From the NCBI GenBank assembly GCA_902582165.1, contig CACHQZ010000001.1, positions 186,001-250,000 of the forward strand: a stretch of 64,000 nucleotides of DNA, read 5' to 3'. A program made the position numbers and the translations under genes. Positions 17,432-25,774 of the stretch are shown here, one piece after another. The notes beneath the pieces are model-generated. The model did no database searches and was not told the origin of the DNA. It saw only the letters and a list, made by a program, of their open reading frames with translations. The DNA is from an uncultured Pelagibacteraceae bacterium. Its GTDB lineage: Bacteria; Pseudomonadota; Alphaproteobacteria; Pelagibacterales; Pelagibacteraceae. The stretch's first letter is position 1, and each line of letters starts with the position of its first letter.

Positions 17432-17437
17432 TATAAT
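17432..17437 (+). promoter_or_regulatory. candidate -10 element of phoR, possibly leaderless
   Basis: A perfect TATAAT lies 6 bases before the phoR ATG, which would put the transcription start at or next to the A of ATG. No clear -35 or Pho box is seen, so the promoter is tentative. Confidence 0.4.
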
Positions 17438-17443
17438 TAAATC

Positions 17444-18640
17444 ATGGAATTATTATTTTACTCTCTTGCTGGAATAATTGTGATCGTAGTTATTGCAGTA
17501 TCCAGAAAATCAATTGTAGCAGGTATGGATGCAAGATCCGATATTAAGAGAGAAAATAAACCAGCTGATAATGAAGAGGGAATAGAAGACATCACCAATG
17601 AAAATATTGAAAAAACTAATGAGCAAGTAAAGATTATAAATCAAATCGATGATCTAATTTTAATTGTAGATAAATTTAAAAATATCAAATTTTTTAATAA
17701 TAGTGCAAAAAAAAAATTTGGAGAAAATAATTTAAATAAGCACGTGGCTACTCTATTGAGAGTTCCTGATTTACTCCAAAATATTGATTTAGTGCTTTTA
17801 AAAAAAGAGACAATTACTATGGATTTAGAATTATCCTCTCCCTCATTTCAGTTCTTTAAAGTTCATCTATTCTCTGGACCGACCTCATATGTCGATGATC
17901 CTGACTCAGTTGTTTTATTTCTAAAAGATTTAACTGATATTATAAAAGCGCAAAGGTTCAAATCTGATTTTGTAGCCAATGTAAGCCATGAACTTAAAAC
18001 GCCTTTAGTTTCTATTAAAGGATTTCTTGAAACTATAAGCGGACATGCGAAAGATGATTTAGAAGCACAAAAAAAATTCATACCGATAATGCTTGAGCAA
18101 GCTGATAGAATGGAAAGCTTAATTAAAGATTTACTTTCATTAAGTAGAATTGAGTTAGAGGAACATATACAGCCTCAAGATAAAGTAAATTTAAAAGAAA
18201 TTTTAAGTAACGTTGAAGACATCCATCAAAAAAATTTAAAATCTTTTGAATTTAAAAATAATGTAAAAGATGATTTCTTTATTAAAGGCGATCATGAAAA
18301 ATTAATTGAAGTTTTTTCAAATATTATTGATAACAGTATAAAATATTCAGAAAAAAATAAAAAGATCGAGGTTAATTGTGTGCAAGGTAACGGAAAAGTA
18401 ATAGGAGACTCTTATACCGTGTCCATTAAAGATAATGGTATTGGAATTCCAACTGAACAACTTCCGAGAATTACAGAAAGATTTTTTAGAGTTGATGCAG
18501 CTAAAAGTAAAAAAGTTGGTGGCACTGGACTTGGAATGGCGATCGTGAAGCACATTGTTAATCAGCATAGAGGTGAGTTAGAAATAAAAAGTGAGACTCA
18601 AAGGGGCACCGAAATAAAGGTTCACTTTTCTAAATTTTAG
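17444..18640 (+). CDS. phoR: phosphate regulon sensor histidine kinase
   Basis: A 398-residue kinase: one N-terminal membrane helix (residues 4-20), a PAS-like region (about 65-165), the dimerisation/phosphoacceptor motif NVSHELKTPL with His182, and a HATPase domain with NSIKYS, DNGIGIP, and GTGLGMAIVKH. It should phosphorylate PhoB (24563-25246) when PstSCAB-PhoU reports low phosphate. phoR is separated from phoB by the pst genes, as in some other Alphaproteobacteria. Confidence 0.93.
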   Translation: MELLFYSLAGIIVIVVIAVSRKSIVAGMDARSDIKRENKPADNEEGIEDITNENIEKTNEQVKIINQIDDLILIVDKFKNIKFFNNSAKKKFGENNLNKHVATLLRVPDLLQNIDLVLLKKETITMDLELSSPSFQFFKVHLFSGPTSYVDDPDSVVLFLKDLTDIIKAQRFKSDFVANVSHELKTPLVSIKGFLETISGHAKDDLEAQKKFIPIMLEQADRMESLIKDLLSLSRIELEEHIQPQDKVNLKEILSNVEDIHQKNLKSFEFKNNVKDDFFIKGDHEKLIEVFSNIIDNSIKYSEKNKKIEVNCVQGNGKVIGDSYTVSIKDNGIGIPTEQLPRITERFFRVDAAKSKKVGGTGLGMAIVKHIVNQHRGELEIKSETQRGTEIKVHFSKF

Positions 18641-18703
18641 CAAATATCACAATTTTATTAAATTATGTCTTGAGATAGACAGCAAAATAGTTAAAATTCT
18701 AGT

Positions 18704-19315
18704 ATGACTAGAATAACAAATTATATAATTCTGGTTTTATTAACTTTAACTTTTACAACTGTTAAGGCAGATGTAAACTTAATTGAGAAAACTTTACGTT
18801 CTCAACCTCTTACAGTTTTTGATCTTGGACTTTTAAGACTTAAAAACGATCTTAGGCAAGCTAAAAACGATTTAGTTCTTGAAGTAGATAATAAAAATGT
18901 ATCTACAATTTATACTGAAGCTTTATTTTCTAGAAGAGACGATGGAATTCAATTAATTGTGTCAGCACCGATGAGCACTCATTTAAATGCTAACTCGTAC
19001 ATGGTGGACTCAATTAAATGTAGAAAAATTTTTGAAAAAGTTAAAAATAATCTTTTAAAAGGACAAAACGAGAGCAATATGATTCACTCAAAAGCTGCAT
19101 CTTATTTAAGTGAAGTATTCACCGCTCCAACACAATGGAATGCTTGGAGATATGATAAAGGTTTTACACAAAAATTAGTTAACTTTGTACAACTAGAAGT
19201 TACATTAAAGCCAACTCAATCCTACGCAGTTAAAAATAAAGTAAGACCTTTTAGTTGCGGAGGGTCTTTAGCCTCTGATTATCAACAAATCGAGATAACT
19301 AGAAAGTTCAACTAA
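18704..19315 (+). CDS. unknown exported protein in the pho-pst locus
   Basis: A 203-residue protein with a probable signal peptide (TNYIILVLLTLTFTTVKA, cleavage near residue 23) and no further membrane helix. I do not recognise the family. Two cysteines at the C-terminal half (IKCRK and FSCGG) could form a disulfide in the periplasm. It sits alone between phoR and pstS and ends 21 bases before the pstS Pho-box-like repeat, so its relation to phosphate uptake is positional only. Confidence 0.8.
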   Translation: MTRITNYIILVLLTLTFTTVKADVNLIEKTLRSQPLTVFDLGLLRLKNDLRQAKNDLVLEVDNKNVSTIYTEALFSRRDDGIQLIVSAPMSTHLNANSYMVDSIKCRKIFEKVKNNLLKGQNESNMIHSKAASYLSEVFTAPTQWNAWRYDKGFTQKLVNFVQLEVTLKPTQSYAVKNKVRPFSCGGSLASDYQQIEITRKFN

Positions 19316-19336
19316 AAAGTTATCATTTTAATAAAT

Positions 19337-19354
19337 TTGTAACACATCTGTAAT
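19337..19354 (+). promoter_or_regulatory. candidate Pho box upstream of pstS
   Basis: Repeats TTGTAAC and CTGTAAT spaced 11 bases, joined by ACAT, 68 bases before the pstS ATG. The same spacing and a near-identical downstream half-site occur before plcP (CTGTAAC), supporting a shared PhoB operator. Confidence 0.65.
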
Positions 19355-19422
19355 ATTTAAGAGTCCTCTTAATTCTATGAATCCAATGTTTGTTAATTAA
19401 TTAATAAATGAAAGGATAAACA

Positions 19423-20427
19423 ATGAGAAAACTATCAATCGCTTTGGCTTCATTAGTTGCAATGTTAGTTGTAACTTCTGCTCAAGCTAGAGATCAGATT
19501 AAAATCGTAGGTTCTTCAACTGTATTCCCGTACGCAACAATCGTTGCTGAAAGGTTTGGTTCGTCTGGTAAATTTAAAACACCAGTAATCGAGTCAACAG
19601 GAACAGGTGGTGGAGCTAAATTATTCTGTGCCGGTGTTGGTACAGAGCACCCAGACGTAACAAATGCATCTAGAGCCATGAAGGCTAAAGAGTACGCGCT
19701 ATGTCAAAAAAATGGTGTTGAAGAAATCGTAGAGATTACAGTTGGTAATGATGGAATAACGTTAGCTTATTCTAAAGATGCTAAACCAGTAAACTTTACA
19801 AAAAAACAATTATGGGCAGCATTAGCAAAAGAAGTTGCTAAAGATGGTAAGTTAGTACCGAATCCATATAAAAAATGGAGCGATATTGACTCTTCATTAC
19901 CAAACTACCCAATTAAAGTGATGGTACCTCCAGGAACATCAGGAACAAGAGATGCCTGGAATTCATTAGTAATGAAAAAAGGTATCGATAAAGCTTCAAA
20001 AGATGCTGGTGCTAAATATAAAGCACTAAGAGAAGACGGTGCGGTAATTGAAGTTGGTGAAAACGACTCACTAATTATTCAAAAACTAGCTGCTGATAAA
20101 GAAATGTTTGGTTTCTTTGGTTTCAGTTATTTCTTAGCTGCAAAAGACAAATTGCAAGCAGCGAGCATTGAAGGTGGTCAACCAAGCTTAAAATCTATTC
20201 AAGATTATAGCTATGCAGTTGCAAGACCTTTATTCTTCTACGTGAAAAAAGCTCACGTGGGCGTTGTACCAGGCTTACATGAATTCGTAAAAGAGTTCAC
20301 AAGTAAAAAAGCTATGGGTAAAAAAGGTTATTTAACTGATATCGGGCTAGTACCCCTAGATGGCAAGTTATACAAAACATCTAGAACTAACGCTACGAAG
20401 TTAGTTAACATGCCTGCTAAGAAGTAG
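19423..20427 (+). CDS. pstS: phosphate-binding periplasmic protein
   Basis: A 334-residue periplasmic solute-binding protein with a signal peptide ending in TSAQA near residue 22. The mature start KIVGSSTVFPYA and the later PPGTSGTRDAWNS supply the Ser/Thr/Arg/Asp hydrogen-bond set that binds phosphate. It delivers phosphate to PstCAB. It has a good Shine-Dalgarno sequence (AAAGGA), an upstream Pho-box-like repeat and a strong terminator after it, all consistent with very high, phosphate-controlled expression. Confidence 0.96.
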   Translation: MRKLSIALASLVAMLVVTSAQARDQIKIVGSSTVFPYATIVAERFGSSGKFKTPVIESTGTGGGAKLFCAGVGTEHPDVTNASRAMKAKEYALCQKNGVEEIVEITVGNDGITLAYSKDAKPVNFTKKQLWAALAKEVAKDGKLVPNPYKKWSDIDSSLPNYPIKVMVPPGTSGTRDAWNSLVMKKGIDKASKDAGAKYKALREDGAVIEVGENDSLIIQKLAADKEMFGFFGFSYFLAAKDKLQAASIEGGQPSLKSIQDYSYAVARPLFFYVKKAHVGVVPGLHEFVKEFTSKKAMGKKGYLTDIGLVPLDGKLYKTSRTNATKLVNMPAKK

Positions 20428-20442
20428 TAGTATCAATTAAAC

Positions 20443-20470
20443 AAAAAGGGGGTATTTTACCCCCTTTTTT
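20443..20470 (+). terminator. intrinsic terminator/attenuator between pstS and pstC
   Basis: GGGGGTA / TACCCCC stem with a 3-base loop, preceded by AAAAA and followed by TTTTTT. Placed inside the operon, it would let pstS be expressed above the membrane genes by partial read-through. Confidence 0.85.
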
Positions 20471-20486
20471 ATCTTAAAAGCTCAAT

Positions 20487-21863
20487 ATGAATTTAATACT
20501 TGTAACTTTTATTATTCTCTTAGCTTTCACAAGTTATTATTTCGGTAGAAAAAAAGCTCTAGTTATTCAATCATCACAAAGACTTACGGCATTACCAAAA
20601 TTTTATGGATATTATTTAGCTGCTTGGTGTGCTGCACCAGCATTAATAATTTTTGCTCTTTGGTCAGTTTTTGAACCATCAATCGTTAAAACATTTATTT
20701 TACAAGATTACACTGATCAGAACTTAACTAAAAATGAGCTTCAGCTTATTTACACAAAGGTTAAAGCATTAGCCGCAGGAACTTACACGGGAAATATTAC
20801 TAATTTTCTAGATGAGTCTGCTAATAAGTACATTCAATTAAAAGGAATAGCTAACAGCGCTAAAGTAGCAATTATTTTAGCAATTTTAATTTTCTCTCTG
20901 AGTTTTGCATATAGATCTGTTCAGAAAAATGATCGCATGAGAGAACCAGTAGAAATTTTTCTTAAATGGGTGTTATTTGTTGCATCATTAGGTGCAGTTT
21001 TAGTTACAATTGGAATAGTTTTTTCACTTTTATTCGAAGCGATTAGGTTTTTTCAAGCAGTAAAAATCTTTGACTTTATATTCGGAACTCATTGGTATCC
21101 TGCTAAAACTTTTGTAAGAGATGGTCAACCAGATCCTGAATTAATGAAGGATGCTTTCGGAGCTGTACCTTTATTTGCTGGAACTTTTTTTATTGCTTTT
21201 ATTGCAATGTGTGTTGCCATCCCCATAGGTTTGCTGAGTGGGATATATCTATCTGAGTATGCTGGAAGAGGTGTAAGAAAATATGCTAAACCTATTATTG
21301 AGATTTTAGCTGGTATTCCAACAGTAGTATATGGTTTTTTTGCAGCTTTAACCGTCGGTCCTTTTGTTAAAGAAATAGGTAATGCTATGGGCTTAGAAGT
21401 TTCAGCGGAGAGCGCTTTAGCTGCAGGAGCAGTTATGGGAGTAATGATAATTCCTTTTATTTCAAGTCTAAGCGATGACGTTATAACAGCAGTACCGCAA
21501 AATTTAAGAGATGGAAGTTACGCAATGGGTGCAACAAAATCTGAAACTGTAAAAAAAGTAATTTTTCCAGCAGCCTTACCTGGTATCGTAGGTTCGATAC
21601 TTTTAGCAGTATCAAGAGCGGTGGGAGAAACAATGATCGTTGTAATGGCCTCAGGACTAGCGGCTAATCTTACAATGAATCCACTCGAATCAACTTCAAC
21701 CATTACAGCACAAATTGTAGTAATTTTAATTGGAGACCAACAATTTGGAGATCCAAAAACTCAATCAGCTTTTGCCTTAGGAATATCTTTATTTATAGTA
21801 ACTTTATTTTTAAATGTAATCGCTCTTTCAGTTGTTAAAAAATATAGGGAAAAATATGAATAG
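20487..21863 (+). CDS. pstC: phosphate ABC transporter permease PstC
   Basis: A 458-residue inner-membrane permease, longer than the about 320-residue enteric form because of an N-terminal extension with two extra membrane segments and an intervening polar loop (residues about 60-130). The permease core has AGIPTVVYGFFA and the EAA-like cytoplasmic loop GSYAMGATKSETVKKVIFPAALPGI. Extended PstC forms are usual in Alphaproteobacteria. It overlaps pstA by 8 bases (ATGAATAG). Confidence 0.95.
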   Translation: MNLILVTFIILLAFTSYYFGRKKALVIQSSQRLTALPKFYGYYLAAWCAAPALIIFALWSVFEPSIVKTFILQDYTDQNLTKNELQLIYTKVKALAAGTYTGNITNFLDESANKYIQLKGIANSAKVAIILAILIFSLSFAYRSVQKNDRMREPVEIFLKWVLFVASLGAVLVTIGIVFSLLFEAIRFFQAVKIFDFIFGTHWYPAKTFVRDGQPDPELMKDAFGAVPLFAGTFFIAFIAMCVAIPIGLLSGIYLSEYAGRGVRKYAKPIIEILAGIPTVVYGFFAALTVGPFVKEIGNAMGLEVSAESALAAGAVMGVMIIPFISSLSDDVITAVPQNLRDGSYAMGATKSETVKKVIFPAALPGIVGSILLAVSRAVGETMIVVMASGLAANLTMNPLESTSTITAQIVVILIGDQQFGDPKTQSAFALGISLFIVTLFLNVIALSVVKKYREKYE

Positions 21864-23127
21864 TTTTAAGAAAAATTTATTAAAAAAAAGATATAACGCT
21901 GAAAGAAGATTTCAATGGTATGGCAAAATAGCTATAGGATTAGCTTTAAGCTTTTTAGCAGTTTTTATGTTTCAGATATTTTCAAAAGGTTACTCAGCTT
22001 TCCAAAAAACTTGGATAGTAACAGAAGTTCATTATGATAAAGAATTACTTTTAATCGATGCAGAAAGTCCATCAAAAGATGATTTAGAAAATGCAGACTA
22101 TTATGATGTTGCTTACAAAGCTATGACCTCATTAGATCCTGGACTTCCTGAAGAAGAGGATCGTCAATTAATTCAAATGGTTTCATATAAATATGAGACT
22201 GAAGTTAAAGATCTACTTTTAAAAAATCCAGACTTTCTGGGTAAAATAGTACCCATAAAATTAACAGCTTCTGATGATGTTGATCAAGTTCATAAAGGAA
22301 ATTATCCAAGAGATATCCCTGAAAAGAATAGAAGAGTAAATGATTATCAGCTGCAGATTTACGATATGCTTAATGAAAGAGGGGATATTTTATCAGAGTT
22401 TAACATTAGTTTTTTTACAAGCCCTGATTCAAGAGAGGCAGAACTAGCAGGTATAGCTAGCTCGTTTATGGGAACAGTTTTTAGTATACTAGTATGTTTA
22501 GCGTTTTCATTTCCTGTTGCAGTGTTAGCTGCAATTTATCTCGAGGAATTTGCACCAAAAAATAAATTTACAGATTTTATAGAAGTAAACATTAATAATT
22601 TAGCAGCTGTTCCATCGATAGTATTTGGTTTGCTAGGTCTTGGTGTTTTATTAGCAGTTTTTAATTTACCAAGATCGACACCACTTGTTGGAGGAATTAC
22701 TTTGTCTCTTATGACATTACCAACAATAATTATTGCTGCAAGAGCCTCTTTAAAAGCTGTACCACCAAGTATAAGAGAAGCTGCATTAGCGATGGGTGCA
22801 AGTAATATGCAAACGACCATGCATCATACTGTGCCACTATCAATGCCTGGAACTTTATCTGGAACGATAATTGGCTTAGCTCAAGCCTTAGGGGAAACAG
22901 CCCCTTTAATTTTAATAGGAATGGTTGCTTTTGTGAACACAATACCTGGAACGCCAGTTGATCCTGCTGCAAGTTTACCAGTTCAGATATATATATGGTC
23001 AGAAAGTGCTGAGAGGGGTTTCGTTGAAAAAGTATCTGCATGTATTATGGTGCTTCTAGCTTTTTTAATTTTAATGAACTTGGCAGCTCAAATCGTTAGA
23101 CACAAATTTGAAAAGAAATGGAGTTAA
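21856..23127 (+). CDS. pstA: phosphate ABC transporter permease PstA
   Basis: A 423-residue permease; I use the ATG at 21856, overlapping the pstC stop, rather than the track's TTG-type start at 21832. It has an N-terminal membrane helix, a large hydrophilic loop (about residues 40-190) and a C-terminal core with AAVPSIVFGLLGLGV and the EAA loop EAALAMGASNMQTTMHHTVPL. It forms the phosphate channel with PstC and is followed immediately by pstB. Confidence 0.95.
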   Translation: MNSFKKNLLKKRYNAERRFQWYGKIAIGLALSFLAVFMFQIFSKGYSAFQKTWIVTEVHYDKELLLIDAESPSKDDLENADYYDVAYKAMTSLDPGLPEEEDRQLIQMVSYKYETEVKDLLLKNPDFLGKIVPIKLTASDDVDQVHKGNYPRDIPEKNRRVNDYQLQIYDMLNERGDILSEFNISFFTSPDSREAELAGIASSFMGTVFSILVCLAFSFPVAVLAAIYLEEFAPKNKFTDFIEVNINNLAAVPSIVFGLLGLGVLLAVFNLPRSTPLVGGITLSLMTLPTIIIAARASLKAVPPSIREAALAMGASNMQTTMHHTVPLSMPGTLSGTIIGLAQALGETAPLILIGMVAFVNTIPGTPVDPAASLPVQIYIWSESAERGFVEKVSACIMVLLAFLILMNLAAQIVRHKFEKKWS

Positions 23128-23883
23128 ATGAGTAAAATCAAAGCGGAAAATGTAAATGTATATTACGGATCCAAACAGGCATTATTTGATGTCTCTATAG
23201 ATATTGCAGAAAAAGAAGTTACAGCTCTAATTGGACCATCTGGGTGTGGAAAGTCTACTTTCTTAAGATGCTTGAACAGGATGAACGACGTCATAGAAAT
23301 TTGTAGAGTTGAAGGCAGTATTAAAATGGACAACCTAGAACTGAACTCAAGAAAGTTAGATGTTGTGAGACTTAGGGAGAATGTTGGTATGGTTTTTCAA
23401 AAACCCAATCCGTTCCCTAAAACAATTTATGAAAATGTAGCTTATGGGCCTACTATTCACGGTATTGCACAGAGCAAAGAAGAAATGGATCAAATAGTTG
23501 AAACAAGTCTGAAAAAAGCTGCCCTGTGGAACGAAGTTAAAGATAGACTTGATGAAATCGGAACTGGTTTATCAGGCGGTCAACAGCAACGACTATGTAT
23601 TGCTAGAGCTATATCTGTAAGTCCAGAAGTGATTCTCATGGACGAACCATGTTCAGCGCTTGACCCAATAGCAACAGCTCAAATCGAAGAACTTATAGAT
23701 GATCTTAAAAAAGAGGTTACAATTGTAATAGTTACCCACTCAATGTCACAAGCAGCCAGGGTATCTCAAAAAACAGGTTTCTTTCATTTGGGAAAACTTA
23801 TAGAATTTGGACCAACAGATAAAATATTTAAAAATCCTGACAACCAGCAAACTCAGGATTATATTACAGGAAGGTTTGGTTAA
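23128..23883 (+). CDS. pstB: phosphate ABC transporter ATP-binding protein
   Basis: A 251-residue ATPase: Walker [10 protein letters not shown] near residues 36-44, [12 protein letters not shown] typical of PstB, Q-loop [16 protein letters not shown], signature LSGGQQQR, Walker [14 protein letters not shown] and switch His VTHS. It energises phosphate import and, with PhoU, signals to PhoR. It overlaps phoU by one base. Confidence 0.97.
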   Translation: MSKIKAENVNVYYGSKQALFDVSIDIAEKEVTALIGPSGCGKSTFLRCLNRMNDVIEICRVEGSIKMDNLELNSRKLDVVRLRENVGMVFQKPNPFPKTIYENVAYGPTIHGIAQSKEEMDQIVETSLKKAALWNEVKDRLDEIGTGLSGGQQQRLCIARAISVSPEVILMDEPCSALDPIATAQIEELIDDLKKEVTIVIVTHSMSQAARVSQKTGFFHLGKLIEFGPTDKIFKNPDNQQTQDYITGRFG

Positions 23884-24563
23884 TGAGTGAAAAACCGCAC
23901 ATTGTAAAATCTTACGAAGAGCAACTTCAGTTATTAAAAGATACAATAGTGAAAATGGGAACTGGAGTTGAGAAACAGCTTGAAAACACTATTCAATCTT
24001 TAGTTAAAAAAGACATTAGTTTAGCAGAAAAATCTATCAAAGATGACGAATTGACTGATAAGTATGAAATAAATATAGAAGAACAAGTTGTAAATTTGAT
24101 TGCCTTAAGGCAACCTATGGCAATAGATTTAAGAGAAACAGTTGTTGCCTTAAAAGTTTCTTCAGACTTAGAGAGAATTGGTGATTTAGCAAAAAACATC
24201 TCAAAACGATTAACTAAAATTGGAACTGATTTACCTAATGATATTACTAAAAATTTCGAAATAGCTGGTTTAAAAGCATCAAAACAAGTCAATGCAGTTT
24301 TAAATTCGTATTTACATAGAGCTAAAGATACAGCAGAAAATGTTTGGAATTCTGATGAAGAAATAGATCAAATGACTAATTCTAATATGGAAGCTGCAGT
24401 AAAACATTTAGAAAAAAATAAAAACGATATACAAAAAGTAACCCAACTACTTTTCATGCTTAAAAATATTGAGAGGATTGGAGATCATGCAACTAATATT
24501 GCAGAGCAAGTTTATTTTCTGATTACAGGGGATTATTTAGAGGGAGACCGACCAAAAGGATAA
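23883..24563 (+). CDS. phoU: phosphate signalling regulator PhoU
   Basis: A 226-residue all-helical protein of two PhoU repeats, each with the metal-binding E/D-x3-D pattern (SSDLERIGDLAKNIS near residue 98; LKNIERIGDHATNIAEQ near 198). It links PstB activity to PhoR and restrains the pho regulon in high phosphate. One-base overlaps with pstB and phoB show tight coupling. Confidence 0.96.
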   Translation: MSEKPHIVKSYEEQLQLLKDTIVKMGTGVEKQLENTIQSLVKKDISLAEKSIKDDELTDKYEINIEEQVVNLIALRQPMAIDLRETVVALKVSSDLERIGDLAKNISKRLTKIGTDLPNDITKNFEIAGLKASKQVNAVLNSYLHRAKDTAENVWNSDEEIDQMTNSNMEAAVKHLEKNKNDIQKVTQLLFMLKNIERIGDHATNIAEQVYFLITGDYLEGDRPKG

Positions 24564-25246
24564 TGAGGGCAAATTTATTCATTGTTGAAGATGAAATGCC
24601 CATCGTAACTTTACTTAAATACAATTTAGAAAAAGAGGGTCACAAAGTTGATTATGCAGTCAATGGAGAAGATGCTATTAGAAATATAAAGGAAAAAAAT
24701 CCTGATTTAATTTTATTAGATTGGATGTTGCCAGATATTTCAGGTGTTGAAGTCTGTAAAAATTTGAAAAGAAGCAATCTTCACAAAAATATCCCAATCA
24801 TTATGTTAACAGCCAAAGGTGAGGAAGAAGACAAACTTAAAGGATTTGAAACAGGAGCTGATGACTACGTAACTAAGCCATTCAGCCAAAAAGAACTTAT
24901 TGCAAGAGTTAACGCTTTATTAAAGAGATCTAAACCAAGTGTTGCCGCTGATGTTGTAGTATTTGAGGATCTTAAAGTAGATAGAGTTCAACGAAGAGTT
25001 TATAGAGCAGATAAACAAGTTATAGTCGGCCCAACCGAATTTAAACTAATTGATTTTTTAATAAAGAATCCAAAAAGAGTATATTCGCGTGAGCAACTTT
25101 TAAATTCTGTATGGGGAGATGATATTTATGTTGAGTCCAGAACTATAGATGTTCATATAAGAAGACTAAGAAAAGCAATAAATATTGATGGCAAGAAAGA
25201 TCTTATCAGAACAGTAAGATCTGCTGGCTATTCCTTAGATGTTTGA
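24563..25246 (+). CDS. phoB: phosphate regulon response regulator
   Basis: A 227-residue OmpR/PhoB-type regulator: receiver domain with phosphoacceptor Asp53 (LLDWMLPD), conserved Thr/Lys (MLTAKGEE, YVTKPFS), and a winged-helix DNA-binding domain with SREQLLNSVWG and RTIDVHIRRLRKAI. It would bind the Pho-box-like repeats seen before plcP and pstS. Its 3' end overlaps the convergent sixA by 19 bases. Confidence 0.95.
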   Translation: MRANLFIVEDEMPIVTLLKYNLEKEGHKVDYAVNGEDAIRNIKEKNPDLILLDWMLPDISGVEVCKNLKRSNLHKNIPIIMLTAKGEEEDKLKGFETGADDYVTKPFSQKELIARVNALLKRSKPSVAADVVVFEDLKVDRVQRRVYRADKQVIVGPTEFKLIDFLIKNPKRVYSREQLLNSVWGDDIYVESRTIDVHIRRLRKAINIDGKKDLIRTVRSAGYSLDV

Positions 25247-25752
25247 AGATCTTTTGGCTTTATAAATGATATTAATTTTCCTTTAACTTTTGATAACTTT
25301 TCCCAATCATTGAAATTAAAACTTACTTCAGCAACGGCTGCAGTAGGAAATTTTCTTTTTAAATTTTCAAATTGTTCAGAGTTTTCTTTAAGACAGATTC
25401 GATTTATGAGTTCACTAATTGAAGGTTCATGATTGATTAAAAGTAAAGTTTTATAATTATCAACTGTTTGTTTTAAGATATGAATAATTTCATCCTCACT
25501 AGCATGATAAAGCGCTTTTTTTTTAATAATTTTCTTAAAACTGATTTTTTCTGACAATATATTTAATGTTTGTATTGTCCTTTTAGAGGATGAGCAATAA
25601 ACTAAATCAAATTTTAATTTCTTTTTAATAAAAAATTCACAAATTAATTTTGCTGAATTTACCCCTCTTTTATTCAATGGCCTGTCATGATCATCTAAAT
25701 CTGGAAAATCCCAACTAGATTTAGCATGTCTCATCGCATATAATTTAAACAT
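25228..25752 (-). CDS. sixA: SixA-like histidine phosphatase
   Basis: A 174-residue histidine phosphatase (phosphoglycerate mutase superfamily) with the catalytic MRHAKSSW at residues 7-14, DRPLNKRG, the SSSKRTIQT arginine and the late LINHEPSI histidine. SixA removes phosphate from phosphohistidine relays; here its location between phoB and ppk suggests a link to phosphate or phosphotransfer signalling, but that is inference. Length is near normal with a short C-terminal extension. Confidence 0.85.
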   Translation of the reverse strand: MFKLYAMRHAKSSWDFPDLDDHDRPLNKRGVNSAKLICEFFIKKKLKFDLVYCSSSKRTIQTLNILSEKISFKKIIKKKALYHASEDEIIHILKQTVDNYKTLLLINHEPSISELINRICLKENSEQFENLKRKFPTAAVAEVSFNFNDWEKLSKVKGKLISFIKPKDLQTSKE

Positions 25753-25774
25753 ATTTTTAATTTAACATTTAAAT

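Noticed and set aside
17402-17443. Pho box before phoR
   Set aside because: CTTTAGT and CTTTAAA are spaced 13 bases, not 11, and match the half-site poorly.
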